From positions 248,001-312,000 of the forward strand of contig NZ_JBGCUN010000002.1 in assembly GCF_041103235.1 (NCBI RefSeq): 64,000 nucleotides of DNA, read 5' to 3'. The notes beneath the pieces were generated by a model that was given only the letters and a program-made list of their open reading frames with translations, ran no database searches and was not told the DNA's origin. Positions within the stretch are counted from its first letter, which is position 1. Each line of letters opens with the position of its first letter. The translations under genes and the position numbers were made by a program. Shown in pieces: positions 25,815 to 34,673 of the stretch. Origin of the DNA: Yoonia sp. R2331. GTDB taxonomy: Bacteria; Pseudomonadota; Alphaproteobacteria; Rhodobacterales; Rhodobacteraceae.

Positions 25815-26738
25815 TCACGTGGCAGACGGCAGGGGCAGTGCCTTTGGATCCACCGGGACGAGGGCCCCGCGATGGGCGATCACAACCCGCGACAGCGCGC
25901 AGGCTGCTTCGATCCCGCTTTTCAGCGATGCCCCAGCCGCACGCGCCGCGAAGATGCCCGCGTTAAAGCTGTCCCCGGCGGCTGTGGTATCCACAACCGT
26001 ATCAAGCGCGGCGACGGGTACTTCGCCAAACTGTCCGTTGTCTGCATAAAGAACCGCATCAGCCCCGTTCTTGACCACCACCGTTGTAGCGCCTGCATCG
26101 ACGTAGCGTTGCGCTGTGGCCTGCGGAGATGCGTCATTGAACCAATCTGCTTCATCCTCGAACGAGGGCAACACCAAATCGCTGACGGCTGCTCCGCGCA
26201 TGATCCCCGCTGTCATGTCTTTGCCCGATGACCAGAGTTTGGGTCGCAGGTTTGGATCAAAAGCGATGGTCTTTCCGGCGGCCCGCGCATCACCCAATGC
26301 TGCAAGCAAGGCTGCGCGGCCTTCTGGGGGCAGAACGCCAAGTGTGATACCCGAAAAGTAGATCAAATCCGCATCCGCCATCGCAGAGGCCAATGCTGCG
26401 GGATCATCCGCCAGCGTCCGCGCGGCCGATTGCCCACGCCAATAGGAAAAACTGCGTTCGCCGTCTTTCAATGAGATCATGTAAAGACCGACCGTCTTGT
26501 CCGGGGAGGTCTGGATATACCGGTCATTGATATTGCCGTCGCGCATGAAGGCGCGCATATCGCGAGAGATTTCGTCATCTCCGACAGCGGTAAAATAGGC
26601 CACCTGCGCGCTAGGTGCCAAACGCGCAAGATACCACGCTGTGTTCAGCGTATCGCCCGCAAATCCCAAACAGAACTGTCCGTCAGTTTCAGAGGGGGCC
26701 AATTCGGCCATGCATTCCCCAATGGCAAGAACGCGCAT
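25815..26738 (-). CDS. kdgK: 2-dehydro-3-deoxygluconokinase (PfkB family)
   Basis: A 307-residue PfkB-type sugar kinase. The N-terminal GECMAELAPSE and FAGDTLNTAWYLARL resemble KdgK proteins, and VDTTAAGDSFNAGIFAAR is the anion-hole and catalytic-base motif of the family. In this context it phosphorylates KDG to KDPG, the point where all branches of the island meet. The KDPG aldolase needed next is not in the window. It lies between the SDR gene (13 nt gap) and uxuA in the leftward operon. Confidence 0.9.
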   Translation of the reverse strand: MRVLAIGECMAELAPSETDGQFCLGFAGDTLNTAWYLARLAPSAQVAYFTAVGDDEISRDMRAFMRDGNINDRYIQTSPDKTVGLYMISLKDGERSFSYWRGQSAARTLADDPAALASAMADADLIYFSGITLGVLPPEGRAALLAALGDARAAGKTIAFDPNLRPKLWSSGKDMTAGIMRGAAVSDLVLPSFEDEADWFNDASPQATAQRYVDAGATTVVVKNGADAVLYADNGQFGEVPVAALDTVVDTTAAGDSFNAGIFAARAAGASLKSGIEAACALSRVVIAHRGALVPVDPKALPLPSAT

Positions 26739-26751
26739 GTTTTTGCACCCT

Positions 26752-27495
26752 TTATGAAAAGACCATACCGCCGTTGATGTCGATATTTGTGCCTGTCATA
26801 AAGGCGCTGTCATCACATGCAAGGAACAGGATCAGGTTTGCCGTGTCTTCGACATGGCCTTGACGTTTCACCGGGGCGTTCGCCTCGAACCCGCGCCGCC
26901 CAGCATCGGGCGTGTGGATGTTATGGAAATCCGTGTCGATCATGCCGGGACACAGCGCATTGACCCGCACCTTTGGCCCGACCTCTTTGGCGAGGCCACG
27001 GGTCATTGTCATCACAGCCCCTTTGGACGTGGCATAGGCCACCGCACCCGGACCCCCGCCATCACGCCCGGCCTGACTGGCGATGTTGACGATCGCGCCG
27101 GTGTCCATATGTGCAAGGCAGGCCTTGGTCATCATAAAGATGCTGGTCAGGTTCAGTGCCATCACCGTGTTCCAGAACGCGACGTCCATCTCGGCCATGG
27201 TTTTGCGCGCAACAAGGCCGCCCGCGTTGTTGACCAACACATCGACGCCGCCGAAATTTTCAACTGCGGCACCAACAAGTGCATCGACACCGTCTTGCGT
27301 GTTCAGGTCGGCCTGCACAGCCACAGCTTTACCGCCAGCCTTTTCGATATCTGCGACGACGCTGTCGGCCCCGGTGGAGCTTTCAAAATAGCTGATCGCG
27401 ACATTGGCCCCTTCTGAGGCCAGTTTACGGGCCGCAGCGGCCCCGATGTCGCGTCCGCCACCTGTGACGATGGCCGTTTTCCCGGCAAGTTTCAT
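26752..27495 (-). CDS. SDR family oxidoreductase, possible unsaturated-uronate-derived keto-acid reductase
   Basis: A 247-residue classical short-chain dehydrogenase: TGGGRDIGAA nucleotide loop, NNAGG, catalytic serine region IVNIASQAG, and YATSK with the active Tyr and Lys. The C-terminus ends in the usual TGTNIDINGGM. In alginate utilisers an SDR reduces DEH (4-deoxy-5-hexoseulose uronate) to KDG, and its place between a KdgF-like gene and kdgK fits that role; this is inference. It is distinct from the KduD-type SDR at 38883. Confidence 0.85.
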   Translation of the reverse strand: MKLAGKTAIVTGGGRDIGAAAARKLASEGANVAISYFESSTGADSVVADIEKAGGKAVAVQADLNTQDGVDALVGAAVENFGGVDVLVNNAGGLVARKTMAEMDVAFWNTVMALNLTSIFMMTKACLAHMDTGAIVNIASQAGRDGGGPGAVAYATSKGAVMTMTRGLAKEVGPKVRVNALCPGMIDTDFHNIHTPDAGRRGFEANAPVKRQGHVEDTANLILFLACDDSAFMTGTNIDINGGMVFS

Positions 27496-27520
27496 GGTCT
27501 GTCCTTTGTCGTTCGGCCTG

Positions 27521-28402
27521 TCAGCGATTGAGCTTCAGGAAGTAGTCAAAAATCTCAGGCACGTTGCCGTCGCCCATACCCGCATCCAATGCGGCAGACA
27601 GGTTTGCAGAGGTGCCTTCCGCGATTTGGGCGCGGGTGCCCATATCGTTGGCCATCTGCAGGAAATACGCCAAATCCTTGTTGGCATTGGCAATCGAAAA
27701 ACCAAGGTCGCTGATCCCGTCAACGGCGTACTTCTTACAGAACCCCATGAAGGGCGAGTTCGACGGACCAGCTGACATGATGTCATATAGCTGGCCGCGA
27801 TCAACGCCTGCACGGTCGGCGATGGCGAAGGCCTGACTCATCGCGGTGACGGTGGTCATGCCAATAAAGTTGTTGATCAGTTTGGTGACGTGACCGGCCC
27901 CAAGTGCGCCAAGGTAGAAGACATTTTCGCCCTGATCGTCGAGAACCGGCTTTACCTTGTCAAAAACTGCCTTGTCGCCCGCCGCCATGATGTTGAGCAG
28001 ACCATCCTTTGCGTGCGCGGGGGTCCGCCCAAGAGGGGCGTCGATCATGCCTGCACCTTTGGCCGCCAAATCCGCACCGATCTTGCGGGTGCTGTCGGGA
28101 ATGGACGTGCCAAAGTCGATCAGGACCGCGCCGTCCTTGACGCCTGCCAACAGGCCGTCATCACCATAGACAAGACTTTCCACAACCTCGGACGTGGTCA
28201 CGCACAGCATGATGATATCACTCGCCTCGGCCAGTTCCTTGGGGGTGCTGGCCTGCCGCGCGTTGCCGCGGTCCAGCACGGCAGAGACGACATCCGGCTT
28301 GCGGCCCATGACGACAAGCTCATAGCCCCTTGTCTGAAGGTTCTCGACCATATTGCCGCCCATCAGGCCAAGGCCAATGAAACCAATCACAGGTTTGGTC
28401 AT
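27521..28402 (-). CDS. 3-hydroxyisobutyrate dehydrogenase-family (GarR-like) oxidoreductase
   Basis: A 293-residue NAD(P)-dependent beta-hydroxyacid dehydrogenase. GFIGLGLMGGNMVENL is the N-terminal dinucleotide-binding motif, DAPLGRTPAHAKDG the substrate loop, and GHVTKLINNFIG holds the catalytic lysine (K-x3-N). Relatives include tartronate semialdehyde reductase and other sugar-acid reductases. Its exact substrate is unclear; position in the operon suggests a uronate-derived aldehyde or keto acid. The ATG at 28402 has a GGAGA site, and the longer open frame (to 28543) is not supported. Confidence 0.82.
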   Translation of the reverse strand: MTKPVIGFIGLGLMGGNMVENLQTRGYELVVMGRKPDVVSAVLDRGNARQASTPKELAEASDIIMLCVTTSEVVESLVYGDDGLLAGVKDGAVLIDFGTSIPDSTRKIGADLAAKGAGMIDAPLGRTPAHAKDGLLNIMAAGDKAVFDKVKPVLDDQGENVFYLGALGAGHVTKLINNFIGMTTVTAMSQAFAIADRAGVDRGQLYDIMSAGPSNSPFMGFCKKYAVDGISDLGFSIANANKDLAYFLQMANDMGTRAQIAEGTSANLSAALDAGMGDGNVPEIFDYFLKLNR

Positions 28403-28433
28403 GTCGTCGTCTCCGTATATAGGGGGGTTGGCA

Positions 28434-28766
28434 TCACAAGAAGTCTTCGCGATGCGGCGTGAAGACATCCAAGAGCGTGCCCGCCTCAAGGCAGGTCGCG
28501 CCGTGTTCGATGTTTGGCTCTTTATAAAGACTGTCGCCTGCACCCACGATGTAGGTGTTATCCCCCACCGTGAATTCGAATTTGCCCGACATCACGTAGG
28601 TGATTTGTTCGTGGCGGTGATGGTGCAGCGGTGCTGTCACGCCAGCCTCGAAGTGGACTTCAACAACCATCAGGTTGTCGTTGTGCGCACCAACCTTGCG
28701 GCTAAGGCCGGCGTCCACAGTTTCGAGCGTGCCTTCGGCTTGAGGGAAATAGTTTTTGACGTCCAT
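28434..28766 (-). CDS. kdgF: KdgF-like cupin (unsaturated uronate linearising)
   Basis: A 110-residue single-domain cupin. The metal site is visible as LHHHRHEQITYV (H48, H50, Q54) with H88 in EPNIEHGA, spaced like the KdgF ligands. KdgF speeds conversion of the cyclic 4,5-unsaturated uronate released by lyases into the open-chain keto form, for pectin and for alginate. Its position directly after the lyase gene (14-nt gap) supports this. Other small cupins share the fold, so the symbol rests on motif plus context. Confidence 0.82.
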   Translation of the reverse strand: MDVKNYFPQAEGTLETVDAGLSRKVGAHNDNLMVVEVHFEAGVTAPLHHHRHEQITYVMSGKFEFTVGDNTYIVGAGDSLYKEPNIEHGATCLEAGTLLDVFTPHREDFL

Positions 28767-28780
28767 GTGCTATGATTCCT

Positions 28781-31102
28781 TTAGGTGTTCGCCAGTTTCT
28801 TCATGACAACCTTGAACGTGTGTTCGTCAGGGTCCGTGAAATAGAGATCAGCGTCATACCCCTGATCGTCCATGAAATTGAAAATTCGCTTTGGTGCATC
28901 CAGCTTGTACGGCACCAAGAGCGTGGCGATCCGATGCCGTGTGGCTGCCGGGTATTGCGCTGTCAGAACGGTACTGACTGGCAAGCCTTCGTAGTCGGCC
29001 GGGTCCACATCGGTGAATTCGGTTTTCTGTGTGATGACAGGCTTGCCGCCCTCGGACCAGACGACCTGCCCGTAAAACCCTGCACGCTTTTGGGTGTTGC
29101 GGAACGATGTCTTGCCAAGTTCAAAAGGTTCATTGGCGTGCAGCAGCCAGTCCACCGTAACCGGCGTTTCCGCGTCCACCTTGTCTACGATCACAAAATA
29201 CGAATTGCGCACGAAATAGATTTCGCGCTCGGCGCTGGTCACTTCGGGTGACAGGATCTGGTAGGCGGCGGTGGCATCGCCGTGAATGAAGAGGTGGTCG
29301 TCCCGTTCTTCGGCCGCAATGATTTTGCCCTTCGCACGCAATGCTTTTGCTTTGTCTTTCTCGGCGTATTGGCCCTTGCCGTTGATCAGGATCGCGTTCT
29401 TGGACCGGGTCTGGCGCCGCCAATTCCGATGCATCGAGGAGTTAAAAGCGACATAGTGGCCCGATTGGATCGCCAAGTCCTCGCCGTAGGCGGATAGGCA
29501 AAAGGCGTTCTGATCGCCGTGGCTGTGGCTGATCGACCCATAGGTGGAGGATTTGAACACAAATTGGATGTGTTCGTCGGGCTCTGCCATGGCATGTTGG
29601 ACGCCGACCCAGCCGACACCCTTGAAGTGTCGAAAGCCGCTTTCGGGGGGTGTCGCTTCGACCGAGGGCCAATCTGTGCGGAAGGCCAGTTCGTCAAACC
29701 GGGTATCCCACCAGCCCCAATTGTAGAAATCGCCCTCAGTACCGGGGTTCAGCCGGTGGTTTTCGTCACAGTACCACTGATAAGCGCCGTTGCCGGTGAC
29801 GCCGCCAAACTGGCGCAGGTTCATGCCGATCTTGATGCAGCTCAGATCGCCCATTGTGGCGTCGTCGCCAAAGGTGGCGCGCCGTGTATTCGGCGCTTTG
29901 GTAAAAAGCGGGAAATCAGCGGTGTTCTGGAAGAACGGGCGGCGATAGATATCCAGGCCGGTATAGGATTTCAGCCAGTTCGCAGCGTCCAGCAGATAGG
30001 AAATTCCAGTCATCCAGTAGTGCGGACCTTCGGCCCAGCCGCCCTCGGCGTCGCCCCAAGGCGAATAGACTGTGTAGAGAAATTCGATTGAGTAGTTGAG
30101 CCAGTCGCGGGCCTGACCCGTTTCATCATCGTGCAGCAAGGCGATACAGGCGGGAATGATGCAGGACGACACGGACCTCACAGCGTGGCTGTCATAAGGG
30201 AACAGGTGAATTTTGGCGTTCAGAATCGCGTGCTCAGCGATATCGCGCGTGCGTTCCAACAGGGCTGCGCGCACTGTGGCACGTTCCTCTTCGGTCAGGT
30301 CATCATGCAGCCAGTCATATCCCCAAGCGAGCGCATTGCAGACGCGGTAGGCCCATTCATCGGTATAGGCACGGGATGTCACGCCCAAGGGTTCCCAGCT
30401 TGCGACCTCTAGCAGCCATTCTTTGGCGCGGGCGGTCATGGCCGGGTCGTCTGTCACCTTGCCGCCGATGGCAAGGTGGCGGATCGCGTACCAGACTTCT
30501 TGCAATTCGATATAGGTTTTGCGCCAGACTGGCGCCGTGCGTGTGTTGTTGGGGTAGCCCGCCGGTTCACCCATCACGTCCCGGTCCATCCACGGGAGAA
30601 CGGATTTCTGGTAAAATGTCGCCCAGGTGCAGTGATCAGGGTCTTCCTTGACGGCCTTTTTGAAGTCGGACAGGCGGTCGCTTGTCATCCACAAGCGTGG
30701 GTGATCCACCGCAACGTCCGCCAAACGGTTGTCTCGCGCGGGGAGCGGGGTTTCGGGGAGGTCTTTGGCCACTGTGAAGCTGCGGGTGCTGCTCCAATCG
30801 CTGGACGCTTCGCCCTTGGCGTTGTCCCATGTGGCGTAGGACCAGTGATAGTCCCCCGGCGCCAAGACATCGTCGGGGGTAAAGAAATTCAAAGGCAGAT
30901 TTTCGTAGACTTGCGTTTTGCCTTTTGGAAACGCGGGGTCGCTGGAAATGCGCAGCACATAGGTCGCGTCATCATCGAGGACCGGGAGCCAGGTAAAACG
31001 CGGCGGGTTTTCCACCAGTTCGGTGTCAGCCACCGGACCATATTGAATGGTCAATAGGCCCGCTTTGGGTTCGTCGAGTTGTGGCAGTGCTGCAGTTGGC
31101 AT
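28781..31102 (-). CDS. Heparinase II/III-like exo-oligouronate lyase, PL15-like
   Basis: A 773-residue polysaccharide lyase with an N-terminal beta domain, a helical barrel from about residue 130 to 400, and a C-terminal beta-sandwich. Length and sequence resemble the PL15 exo-oligoalginate lyase of Agrobacterium (Atu3025). Candidate active-site residues are R194, H306 (YDSHAVRS), Y362 (AEGPHYWM) and the SHSHGDQNAF segment (H526, H528). There is no signal peptide, so it should act in the cytoplasm on oligomers brought in by the adjacent ABC importer, releasing unsaturated monouronate. The true substrate (alginate, glucuronan or another polyuronate) cannot be settled. The start lacks a strong ribosome site. 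Confidence 0.88.
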   Translation of the reverse strand: MPTAALPQLDEPKAGLLTIQYGPVADTELVENPPRFTWLPVLDDDATYVLRISSDPAFPKGKTQVYENLPLNFFTPDDVLAPGDYHWSYATWDNAKGEASSDWSSTRSFTVAKDLPETPLPARDNRLADVAVDHPRLWMTSDRLSDFKKAVKEDPDHCTWATFYQKSVLPWMDRDVMGEPAGYPNNTRTAPVWRKTYIELQEVWYAIRHLAIGGKVTDDPAMTARAKEWLLEVASWEPLGVTSRAYTDEWAYRVCNALAWGYDWLHDDLTEEERATVRAALLERTRDIAEHAILNAKIHLFPYDSHAVRSVSSCIIPACIALLHDDETGQARDWLNYSIEFLYTVYSPWGDAEGGWAEGPHYWMTGISYLLDAANWLKSYTGLDIYRRPFFQNTADFPLFTKAPNTRRATFGDDATMGDLSCIKIGMNLRQFGGVTGNGAYQWYCDENHRLNPGTEGDFYNWGWWDTRFDELAFRTDWPSVEATPPESGFRHFKGVGWVGVQHAMAEPDEHIQFVFKSSTYGSISHSHGDQNAFCLSAYGEDLAIQSGHYVAFNSSMHRNWRRQTRSKNAILINGKGQYAEKDKAKALRAKGKIIAAEERDDHLFIHGDATAAYQILSPEVTSAEREIYFVRNSYFVIVDKVDAETPVTVDWLLHANEPFELGKTSFRNTQKRAGFYGQVVWSEGGKPVITQKTEFTDVDPADYEGLPVSTVLTAQYPAATRHRIATLLVPYKLDAPKRIFNFMDDQGYDADLYFTDPDEHTFKVVMKKLANT

Positions 31103-31141
31103 TGATCAATCGGGTCCGCATTTCAGAACGTTAAGAGTATC

Positions 31142-31168
31142 TGGGGGCGATCCTGTGGACCGCCCCCA
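31142..31168 (-). other. Intercistronic hairpin between binding protein and lyase genes
   Basis: A 12-bp stem (31142-31153 with 31157-31168, one mismatch that can pair G-U) closes a 3-nt loop, 11 nt after the binding-protein stop. No T tract follows on the transcribed strand. It probably stabilises the upstream message or reduces read-through so that the binding protein is made in excess. The TRAP operon has a similar stem after its own binding-protein gene. Confidence 0.65.
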
Positions 31169-31179
31169 AAAAGGGAGAA

Positions 31180-32739
31180 TTAACCGCCGTACTGACGGTC
31201 GTAGGCGGCCTGCATCACTGTAAGCAGCTCTTGCATGCCCATCTCGTCCAGAGTGGCGAGGTATGCATCCCAGTCTGCCATCACGTCACCGTTGCCCAAG
31301 ATCCAGCCTTGCTGGCGCTCGAGCATGTAGTCGCGAATGGACCCCCAGGTGCGGTCATAGATCGCCTGTTCGTCAGCCGTGAAGGACACACCAAGGAAGT
31401 CCTCGATCAGCAAGTCCTGGGTGTCATAGAGCGCGATGCCTTCAAGGGCGAATTCGTTGCTCCACTGGATTTCATAGGCGTAATCCTGGAAGTAACCACG
31501 GCCCTGAAGTTGTGCGCCGACCTGATAGAGGGACCGGTTCACGGGACCTGCATCAAGGAACTCTTGCTTGAAGATCGGCTGACCGTCGATCATGTCGTAG
31601 TGCATGCCTTCGACGCCAAAGTTGGCCAGACGGCGGCCCTCTTCGGTGAACCAGAAGTCAAAGTACTTGATCGTTTCGACCACATTTTCGTTCTCAAAAC
31701 CGATGGCCCAACCGTCTGGCTTTACCAGAATGCGGCGATGCTCTTCGATGCGGCGACCGGATGGGGACGCGGGTGGCAGGAATGCCTCGAAGGCGAACCC
31801 GTCAATTTCGGACGACAGTCGATTGTAGCCAGAGGTGGATGCAAACCAGTCGTGGGTCGAACCGCCGAGGTTTTCGGACAGCAGGAAGTCACGCGCGGAC
31901 GAACCACGGGTGAAGATTTCTGCGTCGATCAGGCCTTCTTCGTACCAACGCGCAAGGTTCGAGATACCGTCCCGGTAGCCTTCGCCGATATAGCCGTGTC
32001 CGATGACACCGTCCTCGATCAGGAAGTCGTGGTAGGTGTCAGAGCCGTGCGCGCGGCCGTCCCAGAGTGTCACAAGACGGATCAGCTCTGGCCACTGGCG
32101 GGCAAAGAATGGCACTTCGTCGGCCAGACCGTTGCCGTTGGGGTCTTGTGTCTTAAAGGCGCGCAGGACCGCTTCGTACTCTTCCACAGTTTCAGGGACG
32201 TCAAGGTCCAACGCCTCAAGCCAGTCTGTACGAATCCAGTAGCCGCGACCGTATTTGCCGTCGGGCAGATAGGGGATGTAATACATCTGGCCGTCGGATG
32301 CTTTCACCGCGGCCTCGATGTCGGGGCGGGTGGCATAGTAGGCAGAGATGTTTGGCGCGTGTTCTTCGATCAGATCGTTGAGAGGCACAAACGCACCTTC
32401 AGGCCCGAACTGGTTCACAAAGTCGCGAATCCGGCTGGAGCCTACGATGTCAGGGATGTTGCCACCCGCCAGCATGAGATTCAGTGCTTCCGTCCGTCCG
32501 GTATTCTCGTCCGTCCGCATGTTTGCACCGACCGTGTCGTTGATCAGGTGGATACCTGTCAGTTCGCGGGCGACCTGTTCAACGGGCCATTGCTCATCAT
32601 AGATGGGGTAGGCGCGATGGTTCATCTGGATGGTCAGCTCGATCGGTTCCTCCGAGATCCGCAAGTGTCCATCCGCGAAAGCGGGTGTTGTGATGGCGCT
32701 GCCTGCTAGCAGGGCTGCCGCTAGGGTAATTTTACGCAT
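31180..32739 (-). CDS. Extracellular solute-binding protein, AlgQ-like (oligosaccharide ABC importer)
   Basis: A 519-residue periplasmic binding protein with a clean signal peptide (start MRKITLAAALLAG, end near AFADGH). It belongs to the large AlgQ/LipO-type family. FKTQDPNGNGLADEVPF is the calcium-site loop (DxNxNxxxDE) typical of alginate-oligosaccharide binding proteins, and many aromatic residues (W, Y) could stack on sugar rings. GGGAGGAA precedes the ATG. It is the fourth gene of the operon, behind its ATPase and permeases, and the lyase gene follows. Confidence 0.85.
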   Translation of the reverse strand: MRKITLAAALLAGSAITTPAFADGHLRISEEPIELTIQMNHRAYPIYDEQWPVEQVARELTGIHLINDTVGANMRTDENTGRTEALNLMLAGGNIPDIVGSSRIRDFVNQFGPEGAFVPLNDLIEEHAPNISAYYATRPDIEAAVKASDGQMYYIPYLPDGKYGRGYWIRTDWLEALDLDVPETVEEYEAVLRAFKTQDPNGNGLADEVPFFARQWPELIRLVTLWDGRAHGSDTYHDFLIEDGVIGHGYIGEGYRDGISNLARWYEEGLIDAEIFTRGSSARDFLLSENLGGSTHDWFASTSGYNRLSSEIDGFAFEAFLPPASPSGRRIEEHRRILVKPDGWAIGFENENVVETIKYFDFWFTEEGRRLANFGVEGMHYDMIDGQPIFKQEFLDAGPVNRSLYQVGAQLQGRGYFQDYAYEIQWSNEFALEGIALYDTQDLLIEDFLGVSFTADEQAIYDRTWGSIRDYMLERQQGWILGNGDVMADWDAYLATLDEMGMQELLTVMQAAYDRQYGG

Positions 32740-32763
32740 TTTGTTCCTCCCTTATGCGTTAGG

Positions 32764-33645
32764 TTATTCCTTTACACCTCCGAGCAGGATGCCCTTCTCG
32801 AAGTATTTCTGAATGAACGGGTAGACGATCAGCACAGGGATGATCGAACAGACGATAATGGCCGCAGTGACCGTTTCAGCGCTAAAGGCCGCTTCGGTCT
32901 GGACGATGGCAAATTCATCGTCATCAGACAGTTGCGCGATGGTATGGCGCAAAAAGACCTGAAGCGGGATTTTGTCTTCGGACTGAAGCAGGACCATGGC
33001 CCAGAAAAAGCCGTTCCAGCGGGATACGATGCAAAAGAGTGTGATCGTTGCGATGGCCGGTTTGGAGAGCGGAACGAAAACCTTCCACAGTACCTGAAAA
33101 TCATTGGCCCCGTCCATGCGCGCGGCTTCTTCGAAACTTTGCGGGATGGCCTCAAAGAAGTTGCGCAGCAGGATGATGTTGAAGGCGTTGACAGCGAACG
33201 CAAGGATGATGCCGAACATGGAGTCGAGCAGGTTCAAATCACGCATGTTCAGGAAGAACGGGATCAGGCCTGCGTTGAACCACATCGTAAAGGCGATGAA
33301 GAGGTTGAAGAACCGCCGTCCCTTCAGCTGCGGCCGCGACAAGGCATAGGCACCGGGGATGATGAACAACATCGACATGATTGTGCCGCCGATGGTGTAG
33401 ATGAAGGTGTTCCGGTAGCTGATCCAGAATTTCGGGTCCGAGATGATGTAGCCATATGCTTCGAGTGTGGCGTCAATCGGCGTCAACACGACCTTGCCAG
33501 CCTGGGCTGCAAATCCCGAGCTAAAGGACACCGCTGCGATATAGATGAAGGGATATAGGGTCGCCGCCGTGAACATCCCGATCAGAACCGACACAGTGAT
33601 CGCAAAGACCTTGTCTCCGCCGGAATAGAGGTTCCATTTTTGCAT
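32764..33645 (-). CDS. ABC sugar importer permease, AlgM2/LplC-like
   Basis: A 293-residue inner-membrane permease with six predicted helices. The cytoplasmic coupling loop is FEEAARMDGANDFQVLWKVF, the EAA motif that docks on the ATPase, and it ends in QKYFEKGILLGGVKE, as is usual for the LplC/AlgM2 branch. It pairs with the larger permease encoded 11 nt upstream. Together with the ATPase and binding protein it forms a complete importer for oligosaccharides, presumably oligouronates. Confidence 0.88.
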   Translation of the reverse strand: MQKWNLYSGGDKVFAITVSVLIGMFTAATLYPFIYIAAVSFSSGFAAQAGKVVLTPIDATLEAYGYIISDPKFWISYRNTFIYTIGGTIMSMLFIIPGAYALSRPQLKGRRFFNLFIAFTMWFNAGLIPFFLNMRDLNLLDSMFGIILAFAVNAFNIILLRNFFEAIPQSFEEAARMDGANDFQVLWKVFVPLSKPAIATITLFCIVSRWNGFFWAMVLLQSEDKIPLQVFLRHTIAQLSDDDEFAIVQTEAAFSAETVTAAIIVCSIIPVLIVYPFIQKYFEKGILLGGVKE

Positions 33646-33656
33646 GTGCTATCCCC

Positions 33657-34670
33657 CTACCAGAGCGATGTGCGCGAGAATTTGCGCGACAACGTGTTGG
33701 CGGTCATCACCAGGACAAAGGCAACAACTGCGTTAAAGAGCCCGGCAGCGGCGGCAAGGTCGTACTGACCCGACTGAAGGCCCTGACGATACACCCATGT
33801 GTTCACAACATCGGCGGTCTCGTAGGTGGCGGGCTGATAGAGCAGGATCACCAGTTCGAACGACACCTCCATCACGTTGCCGATGCGGATGATCAGCATG
33901 ATCAGGATGGTCGGCAGGATCGACGGAATGGTGATTTTCCACATCATCTGCCAGCGGTTCGCCCCGTCCACCACGGCGCTTTCATAAAGTGACGGGTTCA
34001 CGCCTGCGATGGCGGCCAAAAAGACGATGGAGCCAAAGCCCGCTTCTTGCCAAATGCCTGTCCCCACAAAGATCGGGCGGAACCACTGGGGCTGCGTCAG
34101 GAAGTAAACCGGATCAAACCCCAGCCAGCTAATGACCGTGTTGATGACACCAACCGTCGGCGAGAAGGCCGTGATCACGATACCTGCAATAATCACAGAG
34201 GAAATGAAGTGCGGCAGATACACGATCGTCTGGGCGGTGCGCTTGTAGGTGGCGTGCAGGATTTCGTTGAACATCAATGCCAGGATGATGGGCGCTGGAA
34301 ATCCGAACAGCAGATTGTAGAAACTGATGGTGATCGTGTTTTTGACCGCGCGGATGAACTGATCATTCGAGAACAGCGTTTCAAAGTGCTCGAAACCGAC
34401 CCAGGGGCTACCTGCTGCACCTCTGAAAATCGAATAGTCTTTGAATGCGATCTGAAGCCCGTACATTGGCTTGTACAGAAAGACGATGAACCAAATGATG
34501 GTCGGAAGCAGCATGGCATAGATTTGCCATTCTCGTTTGAAGTGATCCAAAGTGCGGACCCAAGTGCTGTCGGGCGTCCGCGTTTGCTTTCGATCTCGTA
34601 GGGCTTCGCCCGCTTCGACGACGATCTCTTCAATAGGGGCGCCACCGACGTCAGAGTTTCGGTCCGACAT
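33657..34670 (-). CDS. ABC sugar importer permease, AlgM1/LplB-like
   Basis: A 337-residue permease with an extended N-terminal cytoplasmic region of about 50 residues before the first helix, then six helices. NPSLYESAVVDGANRWQMMWKI is the EAA coupling region, and PMYGLQIAFKDYSIFRG after the first helix is typical of the LplB/AlgM1 branch. It starts 3 nt after the ATPase gene, so translation is probably coupled. It forms the heterodimeric channel with the 293-residue permease. Confidence 0.88.
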   Translation of the reverse strand: MSDRNSDVGGAPIEEIVVEAGEALRDRKQTRTPDSTWVRTLDHFKREWQIYAMLLPTIIWFIVFLYKPMYGLQIAFKDYSIFRGAAGSPWVGFEHFETLFSNDQFIRAVKNTITISFYNLLFGFPAPIILALMFNEILHATYKRTAQTIVYLPHFISSVIIAGIVITAFSPTVGVINTVISWLGFDPVYFLTQPQWFRPIFVGTGIWQEAGFGSIVFLAAIAGVNPSLYESAVVDGANRWQMMWKITIPSILPTILIMLIIRIGNVMEVSFELVILLYQPATYETADVVNTWVYRQGLQSGQYDLAAAAGLFNAVVAFVLVMTANTLSRKFSRTSLW

Positions 34671-34673
34671 GTC

